Assembly: GCA_000151295.1 (NCBI GenBank)
Contig: GG745332.1
Span: 117,890 to 133,323, forward strand
Origin: Allomyces macrogynus ATCC 38327
Taxonomy: Eukaryota > Blastocladiomycota > Blastocladiomycetes > Blastocladiales > Blastocladiaceae
Direction of reading: 5' to 3'
Length of the DNA: 15,434 nucleotides
The notes under the pieces were generated by a model. The model was given only the letters and a program-made list of their open reading frames with translations, searched no databases and was not told the DNA's origin. The position numbers and the translations under genes are program-made. Of the stretch, positions 6,498 to 15,434 are shown in pieces (position 1 is the first letter of the stretch; each line of letters starts with the position of its first letter).

Positions 6498-7778
6498 ATG
6501 GTCGAATTCTTCTCCGTCAACCTGATTGCATCGAGCGTCGCGGCGCTCGCCGCGCGCATGACGACGCACCCGATGGACACTGTCAAGGTTCGTACTCTCC
6601 TGAGCCAGAATGCGTGCGCGCGCGGTCACAGGCGGATCGCTGATCTCGACGACATTTGAATCACAGACGCGGATCCAAGCCGATGCCGGTCTGCGTGAGA
6701 CGCCCGTCGGCGCGCGCACGGCCCTGCTCGACATCTTCCGCTCTGAGGGGCTGCGCGGGCTGTACCGGTTCGTGCCATCGTTGGCTCGAGATGATGACGC
6801 GTTTGGTTGCTGACCGCTTGCCTTCGATAGCGGTTTGCCCGTGGCCCTGGTCTTTTCTGTCCCCGCTGTATCCGTCTACCTGTACGCTTACGATGAGACC
6901 AAGCGCGTGCTCGCTGCCGGGGTCGGACCCGTGCAGGTGGCGGAAACGTCGCCGGTCGCGCATTTTACCGCAGCTGTTCTTGGTACCGATTTTGATCGCG
7001 CTTGACTCACGTTGAGGCGGACAAGATCCGCTAACCGTACTCGAACTTAGCCGAAATGCTTTCGGGCCTCTTCTGGACCCCGCTCGAAATGGTCAAGAAC
7101 CGGCAGCAAATGGGCCACGGCAAAACCTACATTGACGCGCCGCTTGCGGTGCCGAGGTCACGGCACCCGTCCATGTCCTCCATCGGATCATCGGCGACGG
7201 CGCCACTGCTCGAAACAGGCATCCAGCGGCAGTCGTATTCGAGCTTGCCTCGCGCGGCCAGCGGCGACTTGTCGGCACTGGCGATTGCGCGCCGCATCTA
7301 CCAGCAGAGAGGGATCGTCGGGTTCCAAAAGGGGTACTGGCTCTCGCTTTGCGTCTTTGTGCCGTACTCGGGTGCGTTTTCCGATCGTTCGCCAATGCAA
7401 TTGCGCTCGAACCTGACCATCTTCACCCTCGTCAAACCAGTCGCCTACTTCCTCTCCTACGAGCAGCTTAAGTCGCTCTACTCGACGCACGTCCTGGACC
7501 GTCCGCTCACGTCCGACACCAAGCTGCCGTTTTCAGCGTACCTTATGTGCGCGGGCGTGAGCGGGTCGCTTGCGGCCTCCATTTCAAACCCACTCGATCG
7601 GGTTCGCACCATTGTCCAGGTGTCCAACAAGCGGCCGAGCGCGTGGACCGTGATTCGCCAACTGGCTCGTGAGGAGGGTTGGTGGAAGGGGGCGACGCGT
7701 GGACTTGTGCCGCGCGTCGTCTGGGTCGTGCCGAGCGTCGTGATTTCCATGACCGTGTACGAGATGCTCAAGGTGTAG
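6498..7778 (+). CDS. Mitochondrial carrier family (SLC25) protein with enlarged second-repeat loop
   Basis: Five exons (6498-6587, 6667-6767, 6831-6982, 7051-7371, 7441-7778) with introns of 79, 63, 68 and 69 bp encode 333 aa. All three carrier repeats are present. Signature one is HPMDTVK (24-30) followed by TRIQA; signature two is TPLEMVK (124-130); signature three is NPLDRVR (271-277). Each has the Px[D/E]xx[K/R] core. Such proteins shuttle metabolites across the inner mitochondrial membrane. The C-terminal GLVPRVVWVVPSVV...YEMLK and the SLCVFVPYS segment recall the SLC25A44 branch, but the substrate cannot be assigned. Unusual: about 66 residues separate signature two from the IYQQRG helix, including a Ser/Arg-rich stretch (about 147-186). 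The intron at 7372-7440 is 69 bp, without a stop in frame; I treat it as an intron because its removal restores PYSVAYFLSYEQL. The start has a GCCGCCATGG context. Confidence 0.85.
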
Positions 7779-7921
7779 GGCGGGCAGCATTTATAAATAC
7801 CTAGCGGAAATGATCGCAGGCGATCTTGTGTTTTGCAGAACAGACAATGAAGTAAAAAAATGAATGTGCGTCTACATGGTGTTTTGTCAGAGTGCCAAGT
7901 CCATCCACTCCACCAGTCCCA
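7779..7921. other. Short convergent 3' region between carrier and kinesin genes
   Basis: The two stop codons are only 143 bp apart. The interval is AT-richer than its surroundings (ATTTATAAATACC near 7790, seven A at about 7854-7860), as expected for shared polyadenylation signals of two converging genes. Confidence 0.6.
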
Positions 7922-10900
7922 TCAAACCGACGTCATGGCCGGGGTCGACGTGCCCGCGTGCCTCGCGGCTGCGTGTGCCGTATCCATGTTGGACGCTGCG
8001 CCGTATTCCATGACTGCAATCCCGTTCGCGCCGTTCTTGGCCGACCGCATCAGCTCACGCAGCTTGAGCCGCAACTCCTTGTTGTTGATGCGGTAGTGCT
8101 CGAGCTCCTGCACCTGCGCCGCCTGCTGGTCGCGTTCCTGCTCGTTCAGCGCAATGCGCATTAGTTCCTCCACCGAGGTTTGCAGGGGAAAAAGAACACA
8201 AACGCACCTGCCGCAACTGTTCAATCTGCCGCTCGAACGCCGCCTTCAGCTCCTCAATCTCGGCCACCGGTGGCGCCAGGGGCGGCGGCGCTGGTCCAGC
8301 AATCACCGGGACCGACGGCGCGCTCGACGATGCGCGGCTCGGCGACGCATTGGCTCCCCCGGACCGCTTGCGCAAACTGTGCACCTGCGCCTCGAGAATC
8401 TTGATCTTGCGCAGATCGTCGTCGTGCTGCCGTTGCAGCTGTGCAATCTCCTTGGCGTAAATGTGTTCGGCGCTGGCCAGCTTGTCCGTGTCAGACTTGG
8501 CCTTGCGCTTTAGCGCGGCCTCCTTGTCGCGCAGCGTCGCGACCTCGGATTGCAGTTCCTGTATTTGGCGGCCGTTGGCCTCCTTTTCTACTCGCGGCCA
8601 TGCGCTCATTAGTTGGAGACAAGGCGGACGTGACGAATTGAAGAGCCGTACCTTTCAGCAATTTATCGTGCTGCTTTTGCCGACTGCGCAGCGCGTGCAG
8701 CTGTGCGGTAATGTCGCAGATCTTGGTCTCGTAGTCGTGCCGCAACTTGTTCTTTTCCGAGTCCATGTCGAGCTTTTCCGACTTGAGCTTCTCGACTAGC
8801 TTTTCCGTTGCGTGCAGCTCGCGCTCGAGCCGCGTCATCTTGTCCTGAAATTTCTTCGACAGGTTATCGGTGCTGCGGTTCGGCATCCACGTGTCAGTCC
8901 TATTCGCCGGAGTCGCGCGCACAATAAGAGAGCAACGTACCGCTGCCGACTCTGGTCCAGTTCTTGAATCATCTGCAACTTGCGCTCCATCTCCTGCTCG
9001 ATCCCGACCAGTTCTGCCGCGACCCCCGCCACCGCCGCCTCGTTCACCGGCACGTCCCCCTCCTCGGCCATCGTCCCAACCTCGAACTTCTCCACCTGCA
9101 CCACCACCTGCAATCCCCTCACTTCCTCCTTCAACCGCGCAATATCCCTCGCCGCTGCCTCCAATTCGCCGGCCCCCTCCTCGAGCTCGGCTTGGTACTG
9201 TTCGACCTCGTTCTCGCGCCGCTTCACGCGCATCTCGGCCTCATCGGCCTTGACCTGGTAATACTGTACGAGGTCCTCGGCCTCCTTGACGCGGGCCTGC
9301 AGCTGCGCGAGCGCACGGGATTTGGAGTCCAACTGGGACCGTAAATCGGTCACTTGCACTTGCAACTTTTCGTTGGCTGCAGTCGTATCGAACAGTTGTG
9401 CTTCGAGCTTGCGGTACCGCCATTCGGCCTCGTGCGCGTCGAATTCTGGCACCGTTGCAGCAGCAGCCGACGCAGTTGCGAGTGCGCGGACGCGGGCCAC
9501 TCCGGGTCCGCGCGAGTGTCGCGCGCCGATCTCCACCTGGCGGTTGCGGCGGTGGTGGGGGCGGGAGTGCCGCGACGACCGACGGCGGTCGCGTCGACGT
9601 CGTCGTTGGCAGCGGCGGCAATTCGGCGAGCGCCGGCGCCAGTGCGGGCGCGACGAGTGGGTCGTCATGCACGACAACGTCGTGCGCGGCCAACAGGCCC
9701 GCGAGCTTCGCAAACGCCGTCGGCGCGCGGTCCGCGCGCAAGTATGCGCCGACGGCGCGCGCGAGCGCTTTCGTGCCCTGCAGGTCGCTGACGAGCGCGT
9801 GCGCGTGAGCCAAGCCCGTCGTGAGTTGTTGCATGAGGCCGTCGAGCACCGGTGGGAGGACGGCGGGGGTTTCGGGGAGAGTCCATTGCGAGTGGGGTCG
9901 CGAGTGGTCGGGGGCGACGGTAGGGGTGTGTGGCGCGGAGGGGTCATCGTCGTGACTGGTGGGTGGGTCGGGGAGAGGAGGTGCGGTGGGAGGGGCGGGT
10001 GGCGGGTCGGCCGGTTTGATGTTGGGGACCGGGCGGTTCTTGATGTTCTTTGCGCGGTTCGCGTAGACGAGGGTGTTGAGCGATTCTTGAGCGTTGCTCG
10101 CAACGGGACTGCGAGGAGGAACTGATCAGTGGCAATCCGCGGCAGAGTGAGGGAAGTGCAGCGGTAGCGCACCTGACGCAGGCTATCATGATTGTGCGAC
10201 TGTTCCCGCCGAGACTGTCCTGCAACAGCCGTGTCAGCTTCGAGTCGCGGTACCGCACGTGCGCCGACTCGGTGCGCGATGCGAGCGCGTTGATCACGTT
10301 GCCGAGCGCCAGCAGGCCCGAGTTGATCTTGATGGATTCCTTAAACCGCACGCCGTCGGCGCCCGTGCGCTTTTGCCGCTCCGAACCTGGACAACAAAGC
10401 GTCAGCGGTGGTGAGAATTGTGAAAGAATCGGTGGAAAGCGTAGGTACCCGCCAAGTCGACGAGATGCAGCTTCGACATTTTACACTCGACCGTGCTGTC
10501 CTTGGCCAGCACGTATTGCTCAAGCATGATCGAAAAGATTGCATGCGACCGCGAACTCGTCGAGTTCATGTTGGTCTCGCCGACGGTGCGCTCCTGCGAC
10601 CCGCGTTCTAAGAGACTAGGCGCGCAATCAAGACGGTCAGCATTGGATCAGCATGCATGAACCGGCACGGCGCGTACCCTAAAATGTCCTCCTTGGTCTG
10701 GCACACGACCTGCGACACACCTTGCATCGTGATGTTGCCGTGTCGGTCCTCGCGGATCACGACCTCGGGTCCGTCGTGTGCTTGTGAGAGCAGGTCGCGC
10801 ACTTGCTCCTGGTAGAGCTCAATGTACGAGACGCGCACGAGGCGCTGGTTGACGTCCTGGAAGTGGGAAACGAAGAGAGAGGGTGAGCTCGGTGGGCATG

Positions 10901-11612
10901 AGGGCCGGCAAAAATAACGTCCAAAAGCGAGATACGCACGGGCAGCATGTCCAAAAGCGCTTCAATCAACCGCGGCGCAATCCCGAGGTTCTCGTGCTCG
11001 AGCCCGCCCGTCGGGCACGTGCCCATCGTGAACGTTTTGCCGGTTCCCTAGAAGACGCCCTCGCCACCGTTAGAATTGAAGCGAACCGATCGTAATGGAT
11101 ACCAGCGTCACCCATACCGTTTGCCCGTACGCCAGCACCGTCGCGTTGAACCCTTGCGCGACAGGTTCGAGCAGCTGCCGCGCGCACATGTCGTAGACCT
11201 CATCCTAGGAGTTTCCCACCACACCAGAACGCGTCAATCGCCGGCCCTAGTTTCGAACGCGTCGCCAATCGGCGGACCTGGGTCGCCGTGGGCCCAAAAA
11301 CATGGTCGAACGTGAACGCGCGCGGCGCGTCGCCGTCCAGGTGGTGGACAGCGACCTGGTTGCGGTCCTCGACTTGGGTTACGGCCGACGCCTGTGCTGA
11401 TCTCGACAGCGGGTCGCTGCCGAGCGGCGGTCGGATCTGGCGGGAACCGCAAGTGCCGTCAGCTGGGTCACGGAAAAGCATCCTCGAATTCGCGGTCATG
11501 AATGTACCCGCACGGCGACCGTCACGGGACATTCGCGGCGCGTGGGCGCATGGCCGTTTGCGGCCGTCGACGGCTTGATTGGGCTCGCTGTTGCCGCTGC
11601 CGCAGTGAGCAT
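7922..11612 (-). CDS. Kinesin-4-like (KIF4/chromokinesin-type) N-terminal motor protein
   Basis: I assemble twelve exons on the minus strand: 11612-11508, 11436-11278, 11204-11118, 11047-10940, 10856-10678, 10615-10449, 10386-10173, 10108-9537, 9445-8941, 8872-8652, 8587-8208 and 8137-7922. They total 2913 nt in a continuous frame, 970 aa. The motor (about 27-364) starts VTVAVRIRPPLG and has P-loop GQTGTGKT (115-122), switch I SSRSH (233-237), switch II DLAGSE (266-271), and [18 protein letters not shown] (314-331) with TIMIACVSP, closest to kinesin-4. A Pro-rich linker (365-530) precedes coiled coils (531-846 and 882-930) broken by a Ser/Pro hinge (847-881). Kinesin-4 motors walk to microtubule plus ends and control overlap length. 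The Cys-rich tail of animal KIF4 is absent. The ATG follows an in-frame TAG. The splice at 9446-9536 (GTGGAG...CCAG, 91 bp) is the least certain. Confidence 0.88.
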
Positions 11613-12175
11613 CCTCACTGCTCGAAAGTTGGAAGAGGCGACACGTTGAAGAGCCTACTTGCTGAGAATGCAGCCGCTGTCGGATAGATTGCTGAAAAAG
11701 TTGGTCGGCGTTGGATTGTTGATCAAGACTTGGGGGAGGAGAGGAGGGGGGGGGGGGGGGGACGTTACAGGGCCGGAATTGGTCTCCTGTCAGGAGTGGA
11801 CCGTCTTGGCGAGAAGGGAGTGGAAGTCGGCCCAAATGCTGGCAGTCGCATCAGTCGTGAGCCTTTTTGGAGGACGAAGACGAACAGACAAAAAGCGTGG
11901 TACGTCGGGCGCTTCGAGCAAGCTCCAACAGCCCGATGCTGTTTCCACTTATCGTCCTTGTGTAGTCGGCGGGTTGAACGTAGCCGAAGCTGGTCAAGGG
12001 GAACGAGGCGACGACACGGTTCCTGAACCAAGGTCTTCAAAAGAAAAACAGCCCAAAAAGCCGGCAAGCAAACTAGCGAACAAGACGCGCTAAGGCCACA
12101 AGTCCAGCTCGCTGCTGATCTCCTGGAGACGCAAATTCGCGGCCCAAATCCCAGTGATCGTCTCGACCATCCAAC
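11613..12175. promoter_or_regulatory. Divergent promoter region between the kinesin and PTPA genes
   Basis: This 563-bp stretch lies between two start codons facing away from each other and should hold both promoters and leaders. Its most obvious feature is a 16-G run. Open frames crossing it, including a long minus-strand one, are composition artefacts without recognisable protein sequence. Confidence 0.6.
11731..11761 (+). repeat. Purine tract ending in a 16-G homopolymer
   Basis: The tract begins GGGGGAGGAGAGGA and ends in sixteen consecutive G (11746-11761). It can form G-quadruplex or triplex structures and is prone to length change and sequencing error. It sits about 135 bp upstream of the kinesin start and 415 bp upstream of the PTPA start. 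Confidence 0.8.
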
Positions 12176-13588
12176 ATGATGCAAACTGAAGCTCGCGCCG
12201 CCGCCGTGGCGCCCGCACCCGCGCCAGCGCCGGCGGCCATCAACATGAAGGTCTCGCTGGGAGCCGCAACAGCACCAACTCCCGCGTCGGCCGCGTCGTT
12301 GCCGCATGTCACCGGTCCCTTCCGCACGCCCGAGCGCCGCATCATCACCAAGGAGGACATGGACCAGTTTATCTCCTCGCCCATCCGCGCCGCGCTCGTC
12401 GACTTTATCTTTTCCTGCAGCGACGCGTGTCGCGGGCTCAAGATTTCGCACCCAGTCGTCACGTCGCCGGTACGTTGCCGCTGACCGAGCAAGGCGGGAG
12501 CGAACGCGCACAGCGAATCTGATTGCAACGGATATGCGTAGGTGGTCACGGCAGTCACGACCGTGCTCGACGAGCTTGAGAAGATTGCCGACGCGACGCC
12601 GCCCGAGGAGAACCCGAAAACGCGGTTTGGGAACCCATCGTTCCGATTGTTCTACGACCGCGTTCAAAAGGTAATGCGGACCCGCCGTTGATGCACGGTT
12701 TCTCGGTCTGTCGCTCACGTCTTTGGATCCTAGGCGCTCCCGACCCTGCTCGAGCCCGTCGTGCGGCCGCGCGAGGCTGTCGTTGAGGTCGCCAAGTACC
12801 TCGAAAAGTCGTTTGGCGACCGCAAGCGCATCGACTACGGCACGGGCCACGAGGCCAACTTCATGGCATTTCTGTACGTGTTCATTTTCGGCCACTTCGT
12901 GAGGTCGCTTTGCGGGTGCCGTGATCCCTCACCATTTCCGCCAACAACTAGCCTCACCTTGTACCGCCTGAACCTGCTCACCGACACCGACAAGCCCGCG
13001 ATCGTGCTGCGCCTGTTTGTGCGGTACCTGTCGCTCATGCGCAAGGTGCAATTCCTGTACTGGCTCGAGCCAGCGGGCTCGCACGGCGTGTGGGGGCTCG
13101 ACGACTACCACTCGCTGCCGTTCCTGTTTGGCGCGTCGCAGCTTGTCGACCACAAGTACCTGCGCCCAAAAGCCATTCACGACATGGACATCGTCGACAT
13201 GTTTGCCAAGGAGTACCTGTATCTCGGGTGCATTCAGTTTATCAACCGCGTCAAGACGACGGCGAGTTTGCGGTGGCACTCGCCGATGCTCGACGACATT
13301 TCGGGCGTCAAGACGTGGTCCAAGATCGAGTCGGGCATGCGCAAGCTGTACGTCGTGGAAGTGCTCGGGAAATTGCCGATCATGCAGCACTTCATGTTTG
13401 GCGCGATCTTGCCGTTTGAGAACGTGTCGGGCCGCGCCGTCAAGGACGAGGACCTCGAGGCCGATGACGGTCACCTGCACGTCTACGCCATGGGCCAGGA
13501 GTTCCCTGTGTGCTGTGGGATGCGACTGCCTTCGGCCATTGCCGCGCGGCAGCGTGAGGGACAGGCGCGCGTGCTGCCATTTGATTAA
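12176..13588 (+). CDS. Serine/threonine phosphatase 2A activator (PTPA/RRD, peptidyl-prolyl isomerase)
   Basis: Four exons (12176-12469, 12542-12670, 12734-12873, 12952-13588) with introns of 72, 63 and 78 bp encode 399 aa, similar to yeast Rrd1/Rrd2. Family landmarks occur in order: ITKEDMDQFISSP, RFGNPSFR, DYGTGHEANFMAFL (about 175-188), LYRLNLL, GVWGLDDYHSLPFLFG (233-248), WHSPMLDDISGVKTW (296 on), LGKLPIMQHFMFG, and near the end HVYAMGQEFPVCCGMRLPSA. PTPA helps load catalytic metals into and activate PP2A in cytosol and nucleus, and has prolyl isomerase activity. The N-terminal 24 residues are low complexity, with an Ala-Pro repeat. The third intron (12874-12951) is 78 bp and stop-free in frame; its removal gives MAFLLTLYRLNLL, which fits the family. 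The start has ATGATG tandem Met codons. It converges on the WD40 gene, with 85 bp between the stop codons. Whether it is the RRD1 or RRD2 type is not decided. Confidence 0.95.
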
Positions 13589-13673
13589 TTTTGGCTGGTT
13601 GGTTTGATACCCGTTTTGGCTCCACTGTTTGCAATCGCGTCGTTCAACATAACAATACATCGTCTTTTTTCCT

Positions 13674-14843
13674 TCATGGGTACTCGGTCGTCCACATCTG
13701 TACAATCCCATCCGCGCCGCTCGAAAGGATGCACGCGCCCTTTGGGTGCGCGGCCACAGCCATGACCGCGCCCTTGTGCGCGTCGTCGGCGAGCACAGCA
13801 TTGGCGTCGACCAAATCCCACACGTAAAGCTTGCCGTCCTCGGACCCGCTGATCACGTGCGCATCGGTCGAGTCGAGGCACGACGTGAGCCGGTATTGCT
13901 CGTTGCGGTGACCCTTGTAGCTATGGACGAAGAGAGACGGTCAGCGTGCGTGGAGTGGAAGCGGGAATTGCACACGATATGTTACCTATTCAATAGCTCG
14001 CCGTTCTCCACGTCAAAGAGCCGCACCGTGCTATCGAGCGAGCTGGCGAGAATGCAGTTGCGGTCGCCCGACAAGTGCACCGACGTGATCGGTTCTACGT
14101 TGCACGCAGACAAGTGAGAACGTATCATCGGCGTGCCAGCCAATAAAGCAACATACGTCCAACCACATCCTCGGTCATGGCCCCGTTGCGCACGTCGTAC
14201 GTGCGAATCTTGCCGTCGACCGACCTAAATACAACGAAACCAGCATCAGTACCAACCCTTCAACACTCTCCACCCAGCCAGAGTCTCCGCGTACCCCGTC
14301 AAAATCAAGTGCTCGACAATCTTGACCGTGGTGACACTATCCTTCCCCTCACTCAGCACCTGGATCGGCGCACGACTGTTCGACTTGACGTCCCACAGCC
14401 GCACCGTCGCGTCATACGACCCGCTCGCAATCACCGACGCATCGGCATTGAACGCAACCGTATTGATGCGCTACTGAAAACACCACCCTGCCCGTCAGCT
14501 TCCCCCCGCTCCGCACCCTCTCCACCCTTTGAAAACGGACCTGATGATGTCCCGTAAACCGCCTGACGATGTGCGCCGACGACACGTCCCAGAGGAACAC
14601 GGCCTTGTCCCCACCGCACGACGTGAACGCGGCGCTGCCCGGGGCAATATCGAGGTCGAGGATGTCCCACCCGTGGCCCGCGAATGCGCGGACCGGCCGC
14701 GCTTCGTTCAGGTTCCATAACCGCACGGTCTTGTCGGCGCCGCCGGACAGGAGGTAGTCGCCGGTCTGGTCGATCTTGAGGGCGTTGACGGGACCCTTGT
14801 GCGCTTTGAGTGCGGCGCCCTTGCGGATACGGATACTGGACAT
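13674..14843 (-). CDS. WD40-repeat protein of the MORG1/WDR83 family
   Basis: Five exons on the minus strand (14843-14541, 14470-14295, 14224-14157, 14094-13986, 13920-13674) with introns of 70, 70, 62 and 65 bp encode 300 aa. The length and blade order follow human WDR83. Blades are visible as LLSGGADKTVRLW, FTSCGGDKAVFLWD, IASGSYDATVRLWD, ILTGSVDGKIRTYD, LASSLDSTVRLFD, VISGSEDGKLYVWD and ILSSGADGIVQMW, seven in all. Conserved family signatures include GHGWDILDLD, SCGGDKAV, and SYKGHRNEQYRL before blade six. In animals this protein scaffolds MAPK signalling and is found with the spliceosome; its role in fungi is less clear. The first ATG (14843) is followed by SSIRIRKGAALKAHKGPV. It shares a 150-bp divergent promoter with the next gene and converges with PTPA. 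Confidence 0.93.
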
Positions 14844-14993
14844 AGTCGGCGAGCGGGGGTGCTGGTGCAGTAAGTCGTGGTCGTTGCGGTTGAATGGAAT
14901 GGCTCAGGATTTTGTTTCGTGTCGACGATGAGGAGAAGCCTCCCCATCGACCAAGATCATTCCGTACCCCCTTCAACTGCAACTCCCAGAACG
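14844..14993. promoter_or_regulatory. 150-bp divergent promoter between MORG1-like and TMEM42-like genes
   Basis: Only 150 bp lie between two start codons facing opposite directions, so both 5' UTRs and both core promoters must fit here, or overlap the neighbouring coding sequence. I see no TATA box or clear repeat. Confidence 0.6.
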
Positions 14994-15434
14994 ATGACAC
15001 CCAAACCATCGACACCAGCTGCACCCGCACCCAACGCGCCGCGATCCCGGCACCTTCTCGCCGCGACCCCCCTCGCGCTCGCCTCTGGCGTGTGCGCGTC
15101 GCTCGCGTCGGTCGCGACCAAACTCGCCGTCCACCCGACTCTGCAACAGTTCCTCGGCCGGACCGAATCGGACCTGGTCCTACGTGCGGCGAGCGGTGCG
15201 GCCGTGGTCGTGGCCAATGTGGCCATGTGGATGCTCTTCTCCCGCGCGCTGAGCGTGTCCACAAGCACGGTGCAGGTCACAACGACGAATACGTTTGCCA
15301 ACATGCTTTGCACGGTACCGTCCCCACGCGGGCGGTGCGGAATGAATGGAGCACGGGTCCTGACTCTCAGCGGAATGTATAGGCGGTGGTCGGCACGCTC
15401 GTCTTCCACGAAACATCAGTCGCTGCAGTTCTGG
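14994..15434 (+). CDS. TMEM42-like small multi-pass membrane protein (EamA/DMT-like), 5' part
   Basis: Exon 1 runs 14994-15314 (107 codons) and exon 2 from 15383 past the window end, joined by a 68-bp intron (15315-15382, GTACCG...ATAG). The N-terminus is Pro/Ala-rich and probably cytosolic. Two membrane segments follow: about residues 21-45 (LALASGVCASLASVATKLAV) and 66-85 (AAVVVANVAMWMLFSRAL). The third begins near VTTTNTFANMLCT and continues after the splice as AVVGTLVFHE. The succession SLAxxxxKLA, xNxxMWxLFSRAL, then VTxTNTxxN resembles human TMEM42, a small relative of drug/metabolite (EamA) transporters whose substrate is unknown. The ATG at 14994 is the first in frame in the short promoter interval. 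An earlier acceptor (CAG at 15368-15370) is possible but leads to an immediate stop codon. Confidence 0.75.
   Translation, partial: MTPKPSTPAAPAPNAPRSRHLLAATPLALASGVCASLASVATKLAVHPTLQQFLGRTESDLVLRAASGAAVVVANVAMWMLFSRALSVSTSTVQVTTTNTFANMLCTVPSPRGRCGMNGARVLTLSGMYRRWSARSSSTKHQSLQFW

Noticed and set aside
6768..6830. Premature stop in the carrier gene suggesting a pseudogene
   Set aside because: The stop lies inside a 63-bp GT-AG intron; splicing yields LYRGLPVALVFS, the expected carrier sequence.
9286..10125. A 279-codon plus-strand frame opposite the kinesin linker and coiled coil
   Set aside because: It is strongly Arg-rich and opposite an exon with recognisable kinesin sequence, so it is a shadow.
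10616..10677. Alternative kinesin splice choices at this intron
   Set aside because: Other donors or acceptors either create a stop or add residues; the chosen one gives [14 protein letters not shown], matching kinesin spacing.
11765..12895. A 376-codon open frame on the minus strand across the PTPA 5' exons and the upstream region
   Set aside because: It lies opposite conserved PTPA exons, includes PTPA introns, and its translation is Arg/Ala/Gly-rich without any family pattern. It is an antisense shadow typical of GC-rich coding sequence.
14412..14540. Continuation of the first WD40 exon past the GHHQ residues
   Set aside because: The readthrough sequence loses the WD40 pattern, while splicing 14471-14540 restores GHHQ-RINTVAF and the third blade.
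1..15434. Transposons, integrated viruses, CRISPR arrays, biosynthetic or toxin gene clusters
   Set aside because: No reverse transcriptase, transposase, long terminal or inverted repeats, spaced direct repeats or related enzymes were seen; all clear genes are conserved housekeeping families.

Overview
The window reads as a compact, GC-rich fungal nuclear genome. Genes are spaced by roughly 85 to 800 bp. Nearly every gene is cut by several very short GT-AG introns; the 29 I placed are 62 to 103 bp, mostly about 70, many with a visible CTRAC-like branch site. The mixture of PET100, CSN5, a PTPA-type phosphatase activator and a kinesin-4-like motor, together with intron density and GC content, fits a basidiomycete best, probably a yeast-like one. 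The genus cannot be told from the sequence, and all exon maps are my own manual reading of reading frame, splice sites and family conservation.

Layout, left to right: (1) the 3' end of a CLC chloride channel/transporter gene with its C-terminal CBS domains (+, 1-666); (2) a 595-bp gene-free stretch; (3) an intronless gene for an FHA-domain protein rich in Ala and Pro (-, 1262-2854); (4) PET100, a cytochrome c oxidase assembly factor (-, 3246-3657, three exons); (5) a 564-bp divergent promoter region; (6) CSN5, the JAMM isopeptidase of the COP9 signalosome (+, 4222-5415, three coding exons plus a likely 5'-UTR intron); (7) an intronless tRNA-Trp(CCA) gene (-, 5638-5709); (8) a mitochondrial carrier family gene (+, 6498-7778, five exons); (9) a kinesin-4-like motor gene (-, 7922-11612, twelve exons, 970 aa); (10) a 563-bp divergent promoter region with a 16-G run; (11) PTPA/RRD, the PP2A activator (+, 12176-13588, four exons); (12) a MORG1/WDR83-like seven-bladed WD40 gene (-, 13674-14843, five exons); (13) the 5' part of a TMEM42-like small membrane protein gene (+, 14994 to beyond the window end).

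The genes do not form a pathway. They are conserved housekeeping functions (ion transport, respiratory chain assembly, deneddylation, mitochondrial transport, microtubule motor, phosphatase activation, WD40 scaffold) arranged as alternating divergent and convergent pairs. Divergent pairs sharing an intergenic region are PET100/CSN5, kinesin/PTPA and MORG1/TMEM42-like. I see no mobile element, virus, CRISPR array, biosynthetic cluster or toxin system, and no previously undescribed system. The items worth a second look are local: a carrier with an enlarged Ser-rich loop, stop-free 3n introns, a doubtful splice in the kinesin, guanine-rich tracts near promoters, an intronless tRNA-Trp, and an intronless FHA gene whose frame stays open far upstream of its first ATG.
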